Positions 47,831 through 59,900 of a stretch of 64,000 nt of DNA are shown here, piece by piece (the stretch's first letter is position 1; each line of letters starts with the position of its first letter). Under the pieces are notes generated by a model. It saw only the letters and a program-made list of their open reading frames with translations. It was not told the origin of the DNA and did not search any database. The stretch is from Caprimulgus europaeus. Taxonomy: Eukaryota; Chordata; Aves; Caprimulgiformes; Caprimulgidae. A program made the translations under genes and the position numbers. The stretch lies in assembly GCA_907165065.1 (NCBI GenBank), contig OU015523.1:44443702-44507701 (forward strand), in the 5' to 3' direction.

Positions 47831-47882
47831 TCACCCACCCACCCAACCAGCCCCCCCACCCCACCTCACCCCACCCCACCCT
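47831..47882. repeat. C-rich (CCCCA)n-like tract with minus-strand G4 potential
   Basis: The plus strand is ACCCACCCACCC, a run of seven or more C, then repeated CCCCACC units, preceded by a pyrimidine-rich lead from about 47786. Read on minus it has more than four runs of three or more G with one- to three-base loops, the pattern of a G-quadruplex. The minus frame across it is a glycine/tryptophan-rich artefact. Confidence 0.85.
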
Positions 47883-50800
47883 CATGCTGTATTTCCCAGA
47901 TGTCTCACAACTTTATTTTTTTGTCCCTTGTGTTCTCTGTGATATATCTGTATCTTTACCTGAAGCTCCCATCCCTGGAGACAGATTTAAAGTAAGTTTG
48001 CTAGCCAGATATGTATCCCCTTTTCAAGGACACCATTTAGCCCATGTCTCCCCAGTATTCTTACAAGTGTAGATGCTCCCACATTTAGGGCTTCTGGCTA
48101 TTTTGGAGGGGAGATGCTCTGTTGTTTTCTTTCAGAGGCAGATGGTCTGATCCAGCATACACACCTAACTCCATGCCAACAGAAAGGTCAGGGCTAAGCA
48201 AGGCACAGTGTAGTCACCCATCTCCCCTGAGACAAATGTGTGCTGGCTGGAGAAAACTATTTTTGCTTTGTGTTCAGTGCGTGTCTGGCTGCCCACTCTG
48301 TAGCTCTGAAGTGTTTCTCTTTAGGATCCTTTGCTTACCATTCCCCTTGCAGAAGGGGTCTGGTAACTGGGTTGTGGTTGAAGGATGCCATTAGGTGCCC
48401 ATTGGTTAGTATCTAGATGCCTGAGGCACTTTATGATGCTACAGGACCCTGCAAAACACAAACATTTGCTTGACAGCCTTGTCAGACCCACTTGAAGAAA
48501 TTAGTGCTAGAAATAGAAAAGCATGAAAACCTGGAGACATGGGAATACAATGACCCCTTGGCAAAGAATCACACAAGCACATCTGGGGAAAAGCAAAGTC
48601 CTGGGCAAGATCAATATTTGTGCACTGTGTACCTGCTGTCATTTCTAATTGCTTACAACGTTTTGACTCAGGTGGATTTTTCTTAAAGAGATGAGTTTAA
48701 AAAATTATTCCTGAGGAGAGTGTGCTGGGTTATCTAGGCCAGTTCCTGCTGAGTTAGGAAACCTTGGACCTTATGAGAATATCAAAAGTTGGGTGTATGT
48801 GGATCTGAGCTGGGAGCTGCAGTGCACATCAGGAAGTGGGTTTACATCTTTTGGGAAGTGTAGAACTGACAAAAGGAGTCTTTAGCACAAGTAAGTAATT
48901 CCTTTATCACCTTCTCAAGGGCACCATAATCCCCAGACTGTTGAGCTTGACCCATTTAATTTCAATTTTTTTTTTTTTGTTTTGGATTTTAAAATCCACT
49001 CTTTTAGGAGAGTACTCAAAAACAGAGGCAAACTCTTGAGGTTTTTATCACCGTCTTGTAGGATGCAAATCTCTCTCCTGTTCGAGTCAAGTGAGTGGTA
49101 AGTTTAATGAGAATTGAATCCTGATCACACAAAACACACACTGTGAAGTGAGGGTTGCTCAGTGTTGCCAAGCAGTTTGGCTTTAGCAGGCTCAAGGGTG
49201 GCCTTCACTTGCACTGCGGCGGTGAGGCATTAGGTGGAAAAGCCATGGGCTTGCTGCTATAGCAGGACAAGGAATTAGCTTACCCAGCCCATCAGATATG
49301 AGATGTCTGTATCAAATGAAATTTCCCATCACCTGCTTTCTTCCCCTCCCTTGAAATAGGTAGCCATTTAAGCATAAAAACTAATGTAAGGGAGAGAGAA
49401 ACATTATGATTTAACCACTGGAGGCATTTATCTTCCCATATGGTATAAAGTTTCTTGACAGTCACTTACATTAAGACACACACTAAAATCAGGTGATGTG
49501 AATCGTACTCTTTGTGCTTTCTTTTGCATTTCCAGTTAAAAACCTGATGGAATTCCACAGCCTGATAAATTTTAATGGATCCTTTCCACTGACTCCAGAG
49601 GCTTGAGACAGTATGAGCCATCCCACTGAGATGGCACACAATACCTTGGGCTGGAGCCACTGGCCAGCTCTCCACTGCAGAATTGGGCAGTGGAGTTTAG
49701 GATCACACCCCCCAAGTGCTAGAGGTGACTTTCCTCTCCAGAGAGCCTGCAGAAAGAACAATATGAAAGTGTGGGTGGTGCCAGGGATAAGGGAGCCCAA
49801 AGTTCAGGGCCTTGCTTCACTTGATTGGAACAAGAGGCTTGAAACAAAGGACACATCTATACTATGTCATGGAATGCGGGGCGAAGAGCCCCAGCTCAAC
49901 AGGATCTACCTTGTGACCAGAACAGGCAGGTTTTACAGCTGTGTCAATAGAAAGCTGCACCCAAACTGCTGGCCCCACTGGGTGATGGGGCTTGCCAGGA
50001 GAGGCACATCAAATGGGCTTGTGTTTGAGAGGAAGGTGTGTCTACAGCAGTGTTTCAGACCAAGGTGGTCTAACTTCAAGTGTCCTCATCAAAGTGTCTA
50101 AAAGGCAGAAAAAAAATCTCTACTTTTATCTAAACATTAGCATTTCTTATCAGCTGAGATGCCGTAGGGACAGCAGGACCCCAGCTGGTGGTCCAGACGG
50201 GCACAGGTCACCCACAGATGCATTGCTACGTCTGCCAGTCTCACATGCATGTCTCAGACAACCTATGATATCGCAATTTACTTCAGACACCCATGGTTAG
50301 GCAACTGTACCAAGCCCTGATCGCCACTGATTGCAAATGGAAGCTTAAGTATCCAGTTCACACAGGTCTATGTGACAATTCCAAACCAAATCACACCTGC
50401 TGTCTCTACAGGTACTCTGGATTAGCCAGATTATTTTGGCTTTGGTACAGTTTGTATCTCACTCTATCATACCAGCTAGAAATGACCTTAATCTCACAGG
50501 CCATTGACCCTCCATGGTTTGGGTGGAAATTCCATTGCAGAAGTGGCGGATTTCACCCCCAGATCTTTTGTTTCAGCAAAGCAACTTTTTCTAATGAAAA
50601 TTTCTATGTTGGAAAACTACCATCTGGATTTTCTTGTTGGTGCTTGAGAACAGCACTTATCTTTTAATACAAACACTATTTTAGCTGTTGCCTCTTTAAT
50701 TTGGGTGATAGAGGTCTGGTTTTTCATAGCTTTTAGCAGTTACTGCCCATGTTGAGATTGCCATTAGGACCAGTGCTCCTTCAATTGCTCCCTTCACCAT

Positions 50801-51125
50801 GTTGTTTCAGAGGGAGCTGGCCACAGACCTGGGTCTAATCTTTCCAACAGCCCCTTGGCATCTCCCATGGGGGTAGGGTGGAGGAGAAGAGGCAGAGGCA
50901 CTGGCTGCTCCAGTGAGAAGGGGCCTCCTGGAGCACTGTGGGAGTGGCTGGGGCAAAGGACACAGCCCAGGGACTTGTTTGAACAAGAGCTGCTTGGAAG
51001 GGATGACACTCATACTGCTGTCCTTGCTGAAACACCCAAGAAATTTGCTTTTTCCTTTCAGCTGTAACCTGAATGTTAACGTTGTTGTCTGATGATGAAC
51101 TGTTTCTTTTTTTTTCATCTTGCAG

Positions 51126-51177
51126 ATGCCCAGAGATGTAAAGCTCCTCCTTAAACTGCTCCCAGATTAATAGGTTG
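51126..51177 (+). other. Exon-like segment bounded by splice signals
   Basis: A pyrimidine tract (TTTCTTTTTTTTTCATCTTG) ending in CAG at 51123-51125 precedes 52 bases, which are followed by GTAAGTGG at 51178. Both signals fit vertebrate consensus well. The segment holds a short frame MPRDVKLLLKLLPD that stops within it, so if it is an exon it would be non-coding or untranslated. Such pairs also arise by chance in tens of kilobases, so this is a hint only. Confidence 0.18.
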
Positions 51178-51581
51178 GTAAGTGGTTACTTCCTTAGCAC
51201 TTTACATTCCTCAGAAACCAATTATTTTTATTTCAGAAGCTGTGAATCCTAGAAAGCCTGTTCCTAGCTCAGAAATTTAGCTGAAAGCATCAGTACTTTA
51301 AATTAGGAGCATGATCTAATTGATTAGTTTTACAAAAATATGAGTTCCAAATTGAAGCAGGGTGGAAGCTTTCATTGCCTTGACTGCTTTAAAGCATCAA
51401 TTTTTCCTTTTCAACATTGCCTCTCAATAAATATTATTTTTAATGAATTCTAGAGATGTCTTGCACATTGCTATAATTTTATCAGTCTACGCTGAGACAT
51501 TTTTGTTTTTCTCCTTGAGAGGCTTCGATGAGTGTTCAAGGTATTTGTTCTTTGGGAAGGGTGATTTGAGAGGCCATCTGA

Positions 51582-51690
51582 TCTAATGGGCTGGGCACTA
51601 GACTGGGACTGTAAAGACCCAGGTGCTAATCTCCATTCTGTGACCTTGGGCAAATCATTTCATCTTCCTGCATTTCTCTCCTTCCTTTTA
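51582..51690 (+). repeat. Probable ancient tRNA-derived (MIR-like) SINE fragment
   Basis: The stretch reads GGGCTGGGCACTAGACTGGG, then GACCCAGGTGCTAATCTCC, TGTGACCTTGGGCAAATCAT and TTCATCTTCCTGCATTTCTC. This order recalls amniote MIR/CORE-type SINEs: an A-box-like start, a degenerate B box (GGTTCGAATCC type), the hallmark TGTGACCTTGGGCAAGT and the CTC.TGCCTCAGTTTC block. A short part between the B box and TGTGACC is missing. The copy is heavily worn. Confidence 0.65.
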
Positions 51691-53517
51691 TCTTTCTTTA
51701 ACACTCTTAATTAAGCTGGAGTGCTACAGATAATACAGATAATAACCAATTCTTCCCTTTCACGAATTAGACATGCTCCTCTTAAAATGCCACAGAGGTT
51801 GGACTGTGGTGAATGTGTGCAATTACTTTTAGTAAAGACAGTGGTTGTTGCACACAACCTCCCTGGATTTGTATGAGCATCTGGATTAATTATATCCTGT
51901 CTTCAGTAATCCTCTGGAGAATGAAAATAATGAAGGGTAAATACCTTTTATTAATACAATTATGGAGTGTAATATGAAAAAAGCTGAATGCATCATACAT
52001 TTCAGTAACTACTTAATGGAACAGGAGGACACAACTAGAACAGATGCCCTGTCCTCAGACATGCTCCCCACTGGGTTTCAGGCAATGAGCCTTCCTACAG
52101 GGAGGCAGAGCTGCCAAGCTTCCCACACCACCAGCAGCACATCACCAAATCCTACAGGTTTCGATATGGAGACACAACCAGGCAGCAATCAGTGGGCCCC
52201 CTGATGCTGAGAATGTGCAGTGAGGAGCTCGAGCTGCTTGCCAAGAGAGGTTGTCCCTCACCTGCTGTGATGGTCCAGACAGGGGGAGGACTGGAGTCTG
52301 TAGGCATCCCAGAAGACCACGAAGTCTCCATGAGCAGCCACGGCAGTCCATGTATTTTGGAAGGACGGAGGCAACTGCCAAGCTGCTGAGCCACGATTCA
52401 GTGTCTGAGGATGTGTCTGTGAAAGTCACTCAGCCACGATTAGGAAAGTAAAACTTTCAGCGGAAAATAATATCCCGGTTAAGCACTCTTAGTGCCTAAA
52501 GTAAACAGTGACATCTTTGTATTGAAAAAAAATCAGTGTTTGAAATCTAACCTGTGAAAGCCATCTGGATGCACACAGTGGAAAATGGATCACGACAGTC
52601 TGAGTGCGAGAGGATGTGATGAAAGGTATATTTTGCATTCAAAAGGATAAGGTAGATGAAATGTAAAAAATCCAGAGCCCTCTTAATGTAGCACCAGCAT
52701 GTTTAGTTTAAGATCACAGCAGTCAGTGTTCAAGCCCTCTGAGCTCCCCAGCAATGTTAACACATCCTCCTTGCAGAGCCACATCACCAATGGCCAGGGT
52801 GGTCTTTCCTTAATGGTGGCAGCGTACAATGCACAGCTATTACTTGAGAACAACTGTAGCAGAACCTTAAGGAGCCACTTATGTAGGACATTATTAACCA
52901 GGAAAGAATTGTAAAACAGAGGCAGCGTCTGTATAAAATACTCTGGAGCAGAGAGACAGTTCTGCCCCCTCTCTTCAGTGCGGAGCTGCTCTGCTCTTTC
53001 ATTCACTGAGTATGATTTGCTGCATAGAGTTCACTAGGAATACATACAGGTTACAGTATTTTAAGGAATGGCTAGAATTTCCCCTCAGAGGAATCTTTAG
53101 GACGTAATAAGTTTTTCAGATTACAAAATGGGCTCTGTCTGCTTTTCCTCCTTCTGGTAGAAAGAGAGAAAAATTAATGTATTTTGCAAATTGGGGAGGG
53201 GGTGCCTTTCTTTTCTCCCTCTCAGCATGTGTATTGCTAGAGCTTAAAGCCCTGCAAGGTGAGAACTACACATCTAGTGTCAAAAAGGCCATTGGAACAA
53301 GAAGGTTGGGCTACAAAAGCTCCAGAGGTGTTGTCGAACCTCAACTATCCCATGATTCTGTGAAGTGCACAGACTTGCTGCCAAACAGGTCCTACAGTTT
53401 TACTATCCAAATGCCACTACTCCCATGTCAACCAAGCACAGTAGACCTCTAGTCCAGTCACTTCTGGGGGAAAATATGGTGCATCTCTACCACAGAATGC
53501 GTTGTGCTGTTCTTTGC

Positions 53518-53539
53518 TTTTTTTTTTTTTTTTTTTTTT
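53518..53539. repeat. T22 tract
   Basis: Twenty-two T bases run uninterrupted, followed by GGCC. It is a homopolymer with no recognised retroposed body. Confidence 0.95.
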
Positions 53540-54195
53540 GGCCTCCTATTATCTGAGCAGCAATTAAAGGAAAAGGAATTAGCTTCAAGCCAGAATTGGC
53601 TTAAATACTTTATAAGGGATTCAAACAGATCTTCAAAGTCACACTGACATATCTAGCTCCAGCCATTGCAATGCATGCCAATATTTTACGTTCCGAGTAC
53701 TGAATGCAGCAAGGGGACTGCTGGCTTTTATTTTTTTAAGAAGCACATGTCCCCCCGTCTCTGCATTGATATAACCCTCCATGTGCATGTAATTCTTATT
53801 TTCTGCTCAATTAAGTAAAATGTAGTCCCCAGTGAAATATTCAGAGTGTTTGGACTGATAACTCCTTACAGAGGCAATCACAGCCTTCTGAAGACAGAGG
53901 AGGAGGGGTGTCCCCCCACATGCTTCACCCCCCTCTGCAGCAGACAGGTCTGCCTAGTGCTCATCCTCAACTGTCTGCTTCCCAGCCCACGTCTAGGCAT
54001 CCAGCCCCTTACAGTTATCCCTCTTGGTCTCTGTAGCCTTCCAATGTGATATTTCCAGGTATCTCACTCTCTAAATGCCTAAGGCTGACATGACCCCCAG
54101 GGGCAAGTCATTTTTCCCTGCCGAGAGGCTAATGCATGTTCACACACTATCATTTTCTTCCTTAGCCTATGCTGCTATCCTCGTCAAACATCCAT

Positions 54196-54214
54196 ACACA
54201 CACACACACACACA
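54196..54214. repeat. (CA)n dinucleotide microsatellite
   Basis: Nineteen bases of perfect AC alternation are followed by TATATG. This is a short microsatellite and possibly polymorphic. A second alternating tract of ACATATAT type lies near 54464-54487. Confidence 0.9.
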
Positions 54215-56847
54215 TATGAAGCTTTTAAAAACAAAGTGAAGAATTAATCCTGTATTCACATCAAAGAACGTAAAATACCCCAGGTTTAAAAAGCTATCAA
54301 AACTAGCATTTAAACTGAACTGAATATGTGTCAAGGAACAGCTAAGGTACCCAAACAATCCTAATTCTTATCCTGCTGAGAAGCCAGCCATCTGCCATCT
54401 CTGATTTTTGTGGCCAGACTGCTGAAAACACACAGCACAAAACACTAGGTCTGGCTTTGTTTACATACATATATACATATATATGTCTAGTCTACAGTAC
54501 TAAATGCACTAAATGCCAACTTTTGTATTTTTCATGTAAGTACTATAAATTTATGATCTGGGCCCATGAGATCGGTGTATAGGAGAGCAGAGCTGGTGAT
54601 GCATCTCACGGCACTGGGTAATTCCCAGGAACAGTCCAGGTGCTTGGCAGCCTGGAGAAGCAGATGAGGAGGAGGAGAAAGTTGCACCTGCCTCCTGAGG
54701 GATGGGTGAGGCTTCTAGCCACTGTCTGGCCACATGAAGAATAAATGTCACAAGTCCATGCTCCCTCGTAATGTTTCTGAATTCTCCAACAACCTCCACC
54801 TTTTTGATCAGATCAACTGGAGCACTGCAAACCACACAGATGGCTTCAGTGAAGCTGTGTCTGAACTGTTTTTCAGAGTCAAGGTGGCGGTGGCAGAGAA
54901 AAAAGATCCAGAAAGACAGACAGAGGAGGTAAAGAAAAGGAATCTGAAGGGTAGGGATGAGCCAACACCGTATCAGAGACTCAGGTTCAAACCCTTGTCC
55001 TCCACATGAGTAAGGTGACACGTCTGCAATCATCTTCACCCGTCCCTGAGAGCTGTGCCTGAGGCCAAGTGCATCTCCCATCTTCATTGCTAACCTCTAC
55101 AAAGCTGTATTGGCCTTGTCCTCTGGTGGGGAAGCCCTGCTGCACCAGTGCTGCACAGTGTCCAGAAGTCCAGATCCTTGAACCCCCATGATGTAAAGGC
55201 CTTCTACCAGTATGTAGCATGTCTGACACCAGATGCAACTCACCACCTGTGTAACCTCACATAGCTGATGTGAAAGCACACAGAGAAACTTTATACCACA
55301 GGCACAAGAAAAGCGGACTCATCATATGTCCCAGGAAGGCTAGTCTGTTCATTGCAGCAATGCCTAGGGACCTCCACCGCTTGCCAGGCCTGCTGGCACG
55401 CACCTGACAACTGTGTGGTCAGGCTCAGGACCCTCCAGGGACCATTTCTTACCCAGTCTTGCCTCGCTGAAGAAAGACCCAAACCTGCCTCTCCTCTTTC
55501 CTAGCTCATCACCAACCAAGCCGTGCTCACCCCACCTCCAAACCCAACTCCTAGAGCAGATGAAGCCTTCACTAACCTTTCCACTTGGCTGCATATGCCA
55601 TTAAAGTTCCTGTGTGCTCATGTTGCTCACTCAGGCTTCCTTATGTGACTCCAGGCTCACGAATGTTTTGCCCGCCAAGAAACACGAAAAAGCTTTTCTG
55701 ACAACATACAACTTGTGGTGGGATTTCCTGGGGCATCAGTGAGGGCCTGGCCTGGGGCTTGTCCATAACTTGATGTTCCTGGGAGGCTGAAACCACCCTT
55801 TCAGGTACAGAGGATCAGTGGTCCCTGAGTGGCACATGCCATCTCATGGGGAAATTTACAGCCCACTGTGGACAAATGGACCAAACCTTGTTCATGCTGC
55901 TACCTGCTGCCCCTAGCTCACATCTGTGCCTCTCTCAGCATTGCTGTAGGACTCTCAGACAGCTGCTCCCACAGCTTAAAACCAGGGACTGGCCAGGAAT
56001 AAAGCACAACACCCTCACACAATTCATACAGGGCAAGCATCACCTTGCAACAGACCCCTACCTCAGCAGGGAAGCTGTGAGGCACTAACTAACCCTGTTG
56101 GACGCGCATGTCACAGCCCTCAGTGAATGTCCTGAGGCTACTTCCCTGCTGACTACCAGTTTCTGTGACATCCCAGACAGGGTTCAAAGAGCTGCCAGTG
56201 GGTGCAAGCCCTACGATGAACTGACAGGAGCAACTTTTCTCAACCACAATCCATTTGGCCACCTGGGTTAGCCAGTGAAACAGGCTAACCCAGAGGACAT
56301 GGTTAAGAGAAGTCACAGGCTCTTGCTGGATTTCATTGCACTGCTCAGCCTCTGCTGTAACGACCCTCCAAGCAGCAGATTACACTCTTGCTTGGCCTCT
56401 TGGTAAATGAGAGGCTACTGTGATTGTCAAAAATGCCATTATCGTTGAAAAGTTTGGGAAGTGGCACATTCAGGTAAATGCAACAGATCAGCAACAAGTG
56501 TCTTCCACACTCAGATCCCTTCTGCTTCTCAAAAATTGCACATTATGCTCAAACAACAGAGCCTAAAACATGCCCCGCAGCCCGAGCACCTGTGCTGAAC
56601 TCTGATATTTTGGAGTCACTGGGAAGTAGTAACACCACAGTGAGTAAGGTAGCTGATTAAGCCAACACTCCCATCTCCAAAATAACTGAGCTCTAGGCTG
56701 CTGCTGTTCCAGACATACAAAGCCAGCCAAGCGTCAGCCATCTTCAGCAAGGTGTGAAACCCACTCGCTCTTCTGCCATGCCCAGAGCATTGCCATCTAC
56801 CCACCATGAATTTTGCATAGGCAAATAAGTCAAGTAAAATCCATGCC

Positions 56848-56996
56848 ATCTGCCCCCTCCCTGGAAGTGTTCAAGGCCAGGTTGGATGAGGCTTTAAGTG
56901 ACCTGGTCTAGTGGAAGGTGTCCCTGCTCATGGCAGGGGGGTTGGAACCAGATGATCTTTAAGGTCCTTTCCAACTCAAACCATTCTATAATTCTG
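56848..56996 (+). repeat. CR1 LINE 3' tail fragment
   Basis: This piece of about 150 bases begins in the coding end (CCTCCCTGGAAGTGTTCAAG, translating as SLEVFKARLDEAL-like) and runs through TGGCAGGGGGGTTGGAACCA, GATGATCTTTAAGGTCC and CCATTCTATAATTCTGATT. It is the complete 3' end of a 5'-truncated CR1, of the same general type as the minus-strand copy at 34031-34660. Confidence 0.92.
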
Positions 56997-59900
56997 ATTC
57001 AAAGCTACCCCAAAGCCACCCTTGTGATTTGCGTTCAATCTGTTTGTCATCAAGTTGTCCCCTGTCAGACAGTAAGCTGCTTGTAGATGTGGTGGTGTAT
57101 CAGGATGTCTGGTGAGAGAGGAATAACCTTTGTCAGTAGGAACAAAGAAATATGTGAAGTCAAGCCTATTGTTTGTCCCCAGATTTCAGTCCACTCTGCC
57201 TTATATTACTTTTGCTGAGCAGACTGGACCACCTGAAGCCAATAAATGGCAGTGCCCTTGGAGAAAAAGAGTCAGAAAGAGCCACCTAAATATGTAGCCA
57301 AAAGCAGACGCTGACACCTATCATCAGTAAATCATTTCTAACCAGACTCCAGAGGCCTGAAGACACCGAACACAGCAAATGGGGAAGCTGCTCTCTTGCT
57401 CAGTGAAATTCATGTCTGCTGGAAAAGGAGGCCTCAGCAGTCAGCATAAATCGCAGCAGCCCGTGCAGCCTGCATCGTCTCACACCAGAGAATAAGACCA
57501 AAGCATCTTGGTGTAAATCTTCCCCAAGATACGCTCCATTGCTTTTCACTTGCCAACAAGGACGAGGGCAGAGCCATTTTGTTACCTGTCATTATCTATT
57601 TTCGTGTTCTCACAAACAAATGGGTAATATTCCCCCAGCAGGTAGCACTCTCCAAGGCTGGTCCCCGGGAACAGATGAATGCATTTACTGCAGGGACCTT
57701 TGCATCGAAACTGAACCCGCCTGCTCCCTGCGGTGCTGGGCTGCAAAGACACGAAAGGGGTCAGTGAAGTTACGCCAGACATACGCTGTGCAACCGATTT
57801 CCAGATTTGGTTTGCTATCTGTATTACCAACGAACAAAGGAGGAGAAAGATTTAAAATATAATGCAAGACATAAATATTTCTCAATGGGATGTTTTTGAA
57901 AGTTTTCTGTAGGGCATCATCTGCTCTTTAAGCCTTGACTATTATTCCATTTTCAGAATTTATAGCATAAATAATAACCACATTTTCTTTCTTTTGGAAG
58001 TATCCATGCAGGTTCTCAAATAGTTGGCTATCAATCTAAGGAATGAACATCTTAGAGATGGCTCTCCCAGGCAAGGCCTCAAGAGGTAAGAGGATAATAA
58101 CACTATGCATTAGCCCTAAGCGATCCTGAAAGTCACGATCCCCCTGCAGACCCAGTTACTTCCCAGCACAGGGTTAGTTTCTTGGTAGATGGCGAAGTTC
58201 ACTCCAGCAACTCGCACAGCATTTCCTGCCGTTGCCTTCCCACTTTCTCAAGAAAACCGGGATGGAACAAAATAGCTTTTGAGGCCAGAGTCGATTGCCA
58301 TCCCCAGATGCTTTACATTCAACATGCCATCTGTGTTTTGTTTTCTTGTTAAGAGGGTTTTGTAACAGTTTTTATTATCTACTGTCACTAGAAACAACGG
58401 CAGGAAATCGTGTAGTGCAAAGCAAGTATAGCGAGTGATTTGGCTTCACAATCACCGGCCATCAATCCTCCACTTGAAACCTCTCCATTGTGAGCCTTTT
58501 CCATCCTCCCTTGCATGTGTACATGTGAGAGAGAGAGGGTGCACATGCGGGGCAAAAACATGCATTTGGCAGAAAGGCAGGAGAAGGGCGAAAACACCTC
58601 CAAAAAAAATAAGGCATAGCAGGGCTTAATGCTGTTGCAGACAGACATGCAAACTAGTTAGCTCATTGCTCTTTTTTTCTGAGGGGAACGCAAACTTTTC
58701 TGCATTTTTGGTCAGCCCAAAAGATTATCTGACTGTCCAATTTGCTTGGCCTTGTGCTCTCAGCAATTTGATTAACAGCTTCATTGATTCATAGTGATTA
58801 GTTTAACCAACGGAGTTAACCTCAGAATTAATCTGTGGTCAGTAATTTAAGTGACTTGTAAAAAAAAAATCATCCTGATTGCTGTCTTGCAGCCTATTTT
58901 CCATTAAATCTTTCTTTTCATTTGTAGCCTTCTGCTTTCTGTACAAACCCACCAACTCACACAAACTCCAGTTTCAGTGTTTATACTCCTCTGTATACAC
59001 CAAAAGTGGAGGAAAAAGGAGGAAGCAAGATACATTATGATATCCTAGTATAGAGTTATTGTAAAATTGCACTCTCTGCATACCAGGGAATAGGAAATTT
59101 CATTTTCAAGGGGTCCCTGGAGGTCTGAGATAAACTACAAAAGTCACAACTTGTCATAATTAAACACTCATGCCCATTACACACAAAGGAAATTATGCAC
59201 ATTTATCTAGGTCATTGAAACATTCATATGGCAATACTATACATGAATGTCCATTAATATCCTGTAAGAATTTAGTGAAAGTGTTCTCCCAGAAGTGATG
59301 CAAGGCAGTCTCGGATGAAGGTGCCGTAATAGCATGGAGGAGAGAGGGGGAAGGATGGGAATGGTTAATGTATTTCAGCAGGAATGCAAAAGTGCTTAGA
59401 TGGGTAAACCCACCATTCTCTCCCTGCCAAGTAAAGCATAAATATGTTAGCTAGATAAGCTTTTCATATCATTATTCTATATGGTTATCAAGCAACAGTA
59501 ATGGGAGTGGTTTAAAAGCTGATAAACAGCAAGCATTTTGACATTTGAAACTCAACTCAGTCCATCTAATGAAATTTGGTTTATTGGAAGTCGGTAGCTC
59601 TGAAATTATCATCTCCCACCTCTTCTTTCAGATTTGTAGTTTGAACATCTGCTTGGTGTGGGAAGATGTGTGGGGGTTGATAAATAAGAAAAAATTTCCC
59701 ACTGTTGTAATCATCTATATTCCCTTCACTCTTGTAACCTCCTGTAGTAATCTGTCCTGCCCTCCAGTACATTCCATATGTAAAAAAATATATTTTTCCC
59801 TATTAAAAAACAGCAAGGATTGTTAGGAACAGCCCTGATGAGTTTGGCACTAGTATCTCCTGGGGAATTAATGGCCAGGTGTCGCTAATGGCTCTCAGCT

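Larger units (their letters stand above)
47691..51581. other. Unique non-coding stretch, 3.9 kb
   Basis: No gene is securely supported. Frames of 162 (plus 49613-50101) and 124 codons (plus 50293-50667) have no recognisable domain and no coding-like conservation that can be judged here. A C-rich tract at 47831 and a small exon-like segment at 51126 are listed separately. Poly-T runs occur near 48967 and 51108. Confidence 0.4.
51691..56847. other. Unique non-coding stretch, 5.2 kb
   Basis: No gene is supported. Frames up to 178 codons (minus 54551-55087) lie in a mixed-composition block with frames on the other strand and show no known domain. A T22 run and a CA repeat inside are listed separately. 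At about 54975-55000 GACTCAGGTTCAAACCCTTG resembles a tRNA-type B box, possibly a SINE trace, but no cloverleaf or SINE body follows. Confidence 0.4.

Noticed and set aside
49613-50667. Frames of 162 and 124 codons on plus
   Set aside because: No recognised domain, no splice-bounded structure and partial overlap with minus frames; treated as chance frames.
54970-55005. tRNA-like B box GGTTCAAACCC
   Set aside because: No acceptor stem, anticodon arm or A box could be placed around it. It may be a SINE trace but is too short to call.
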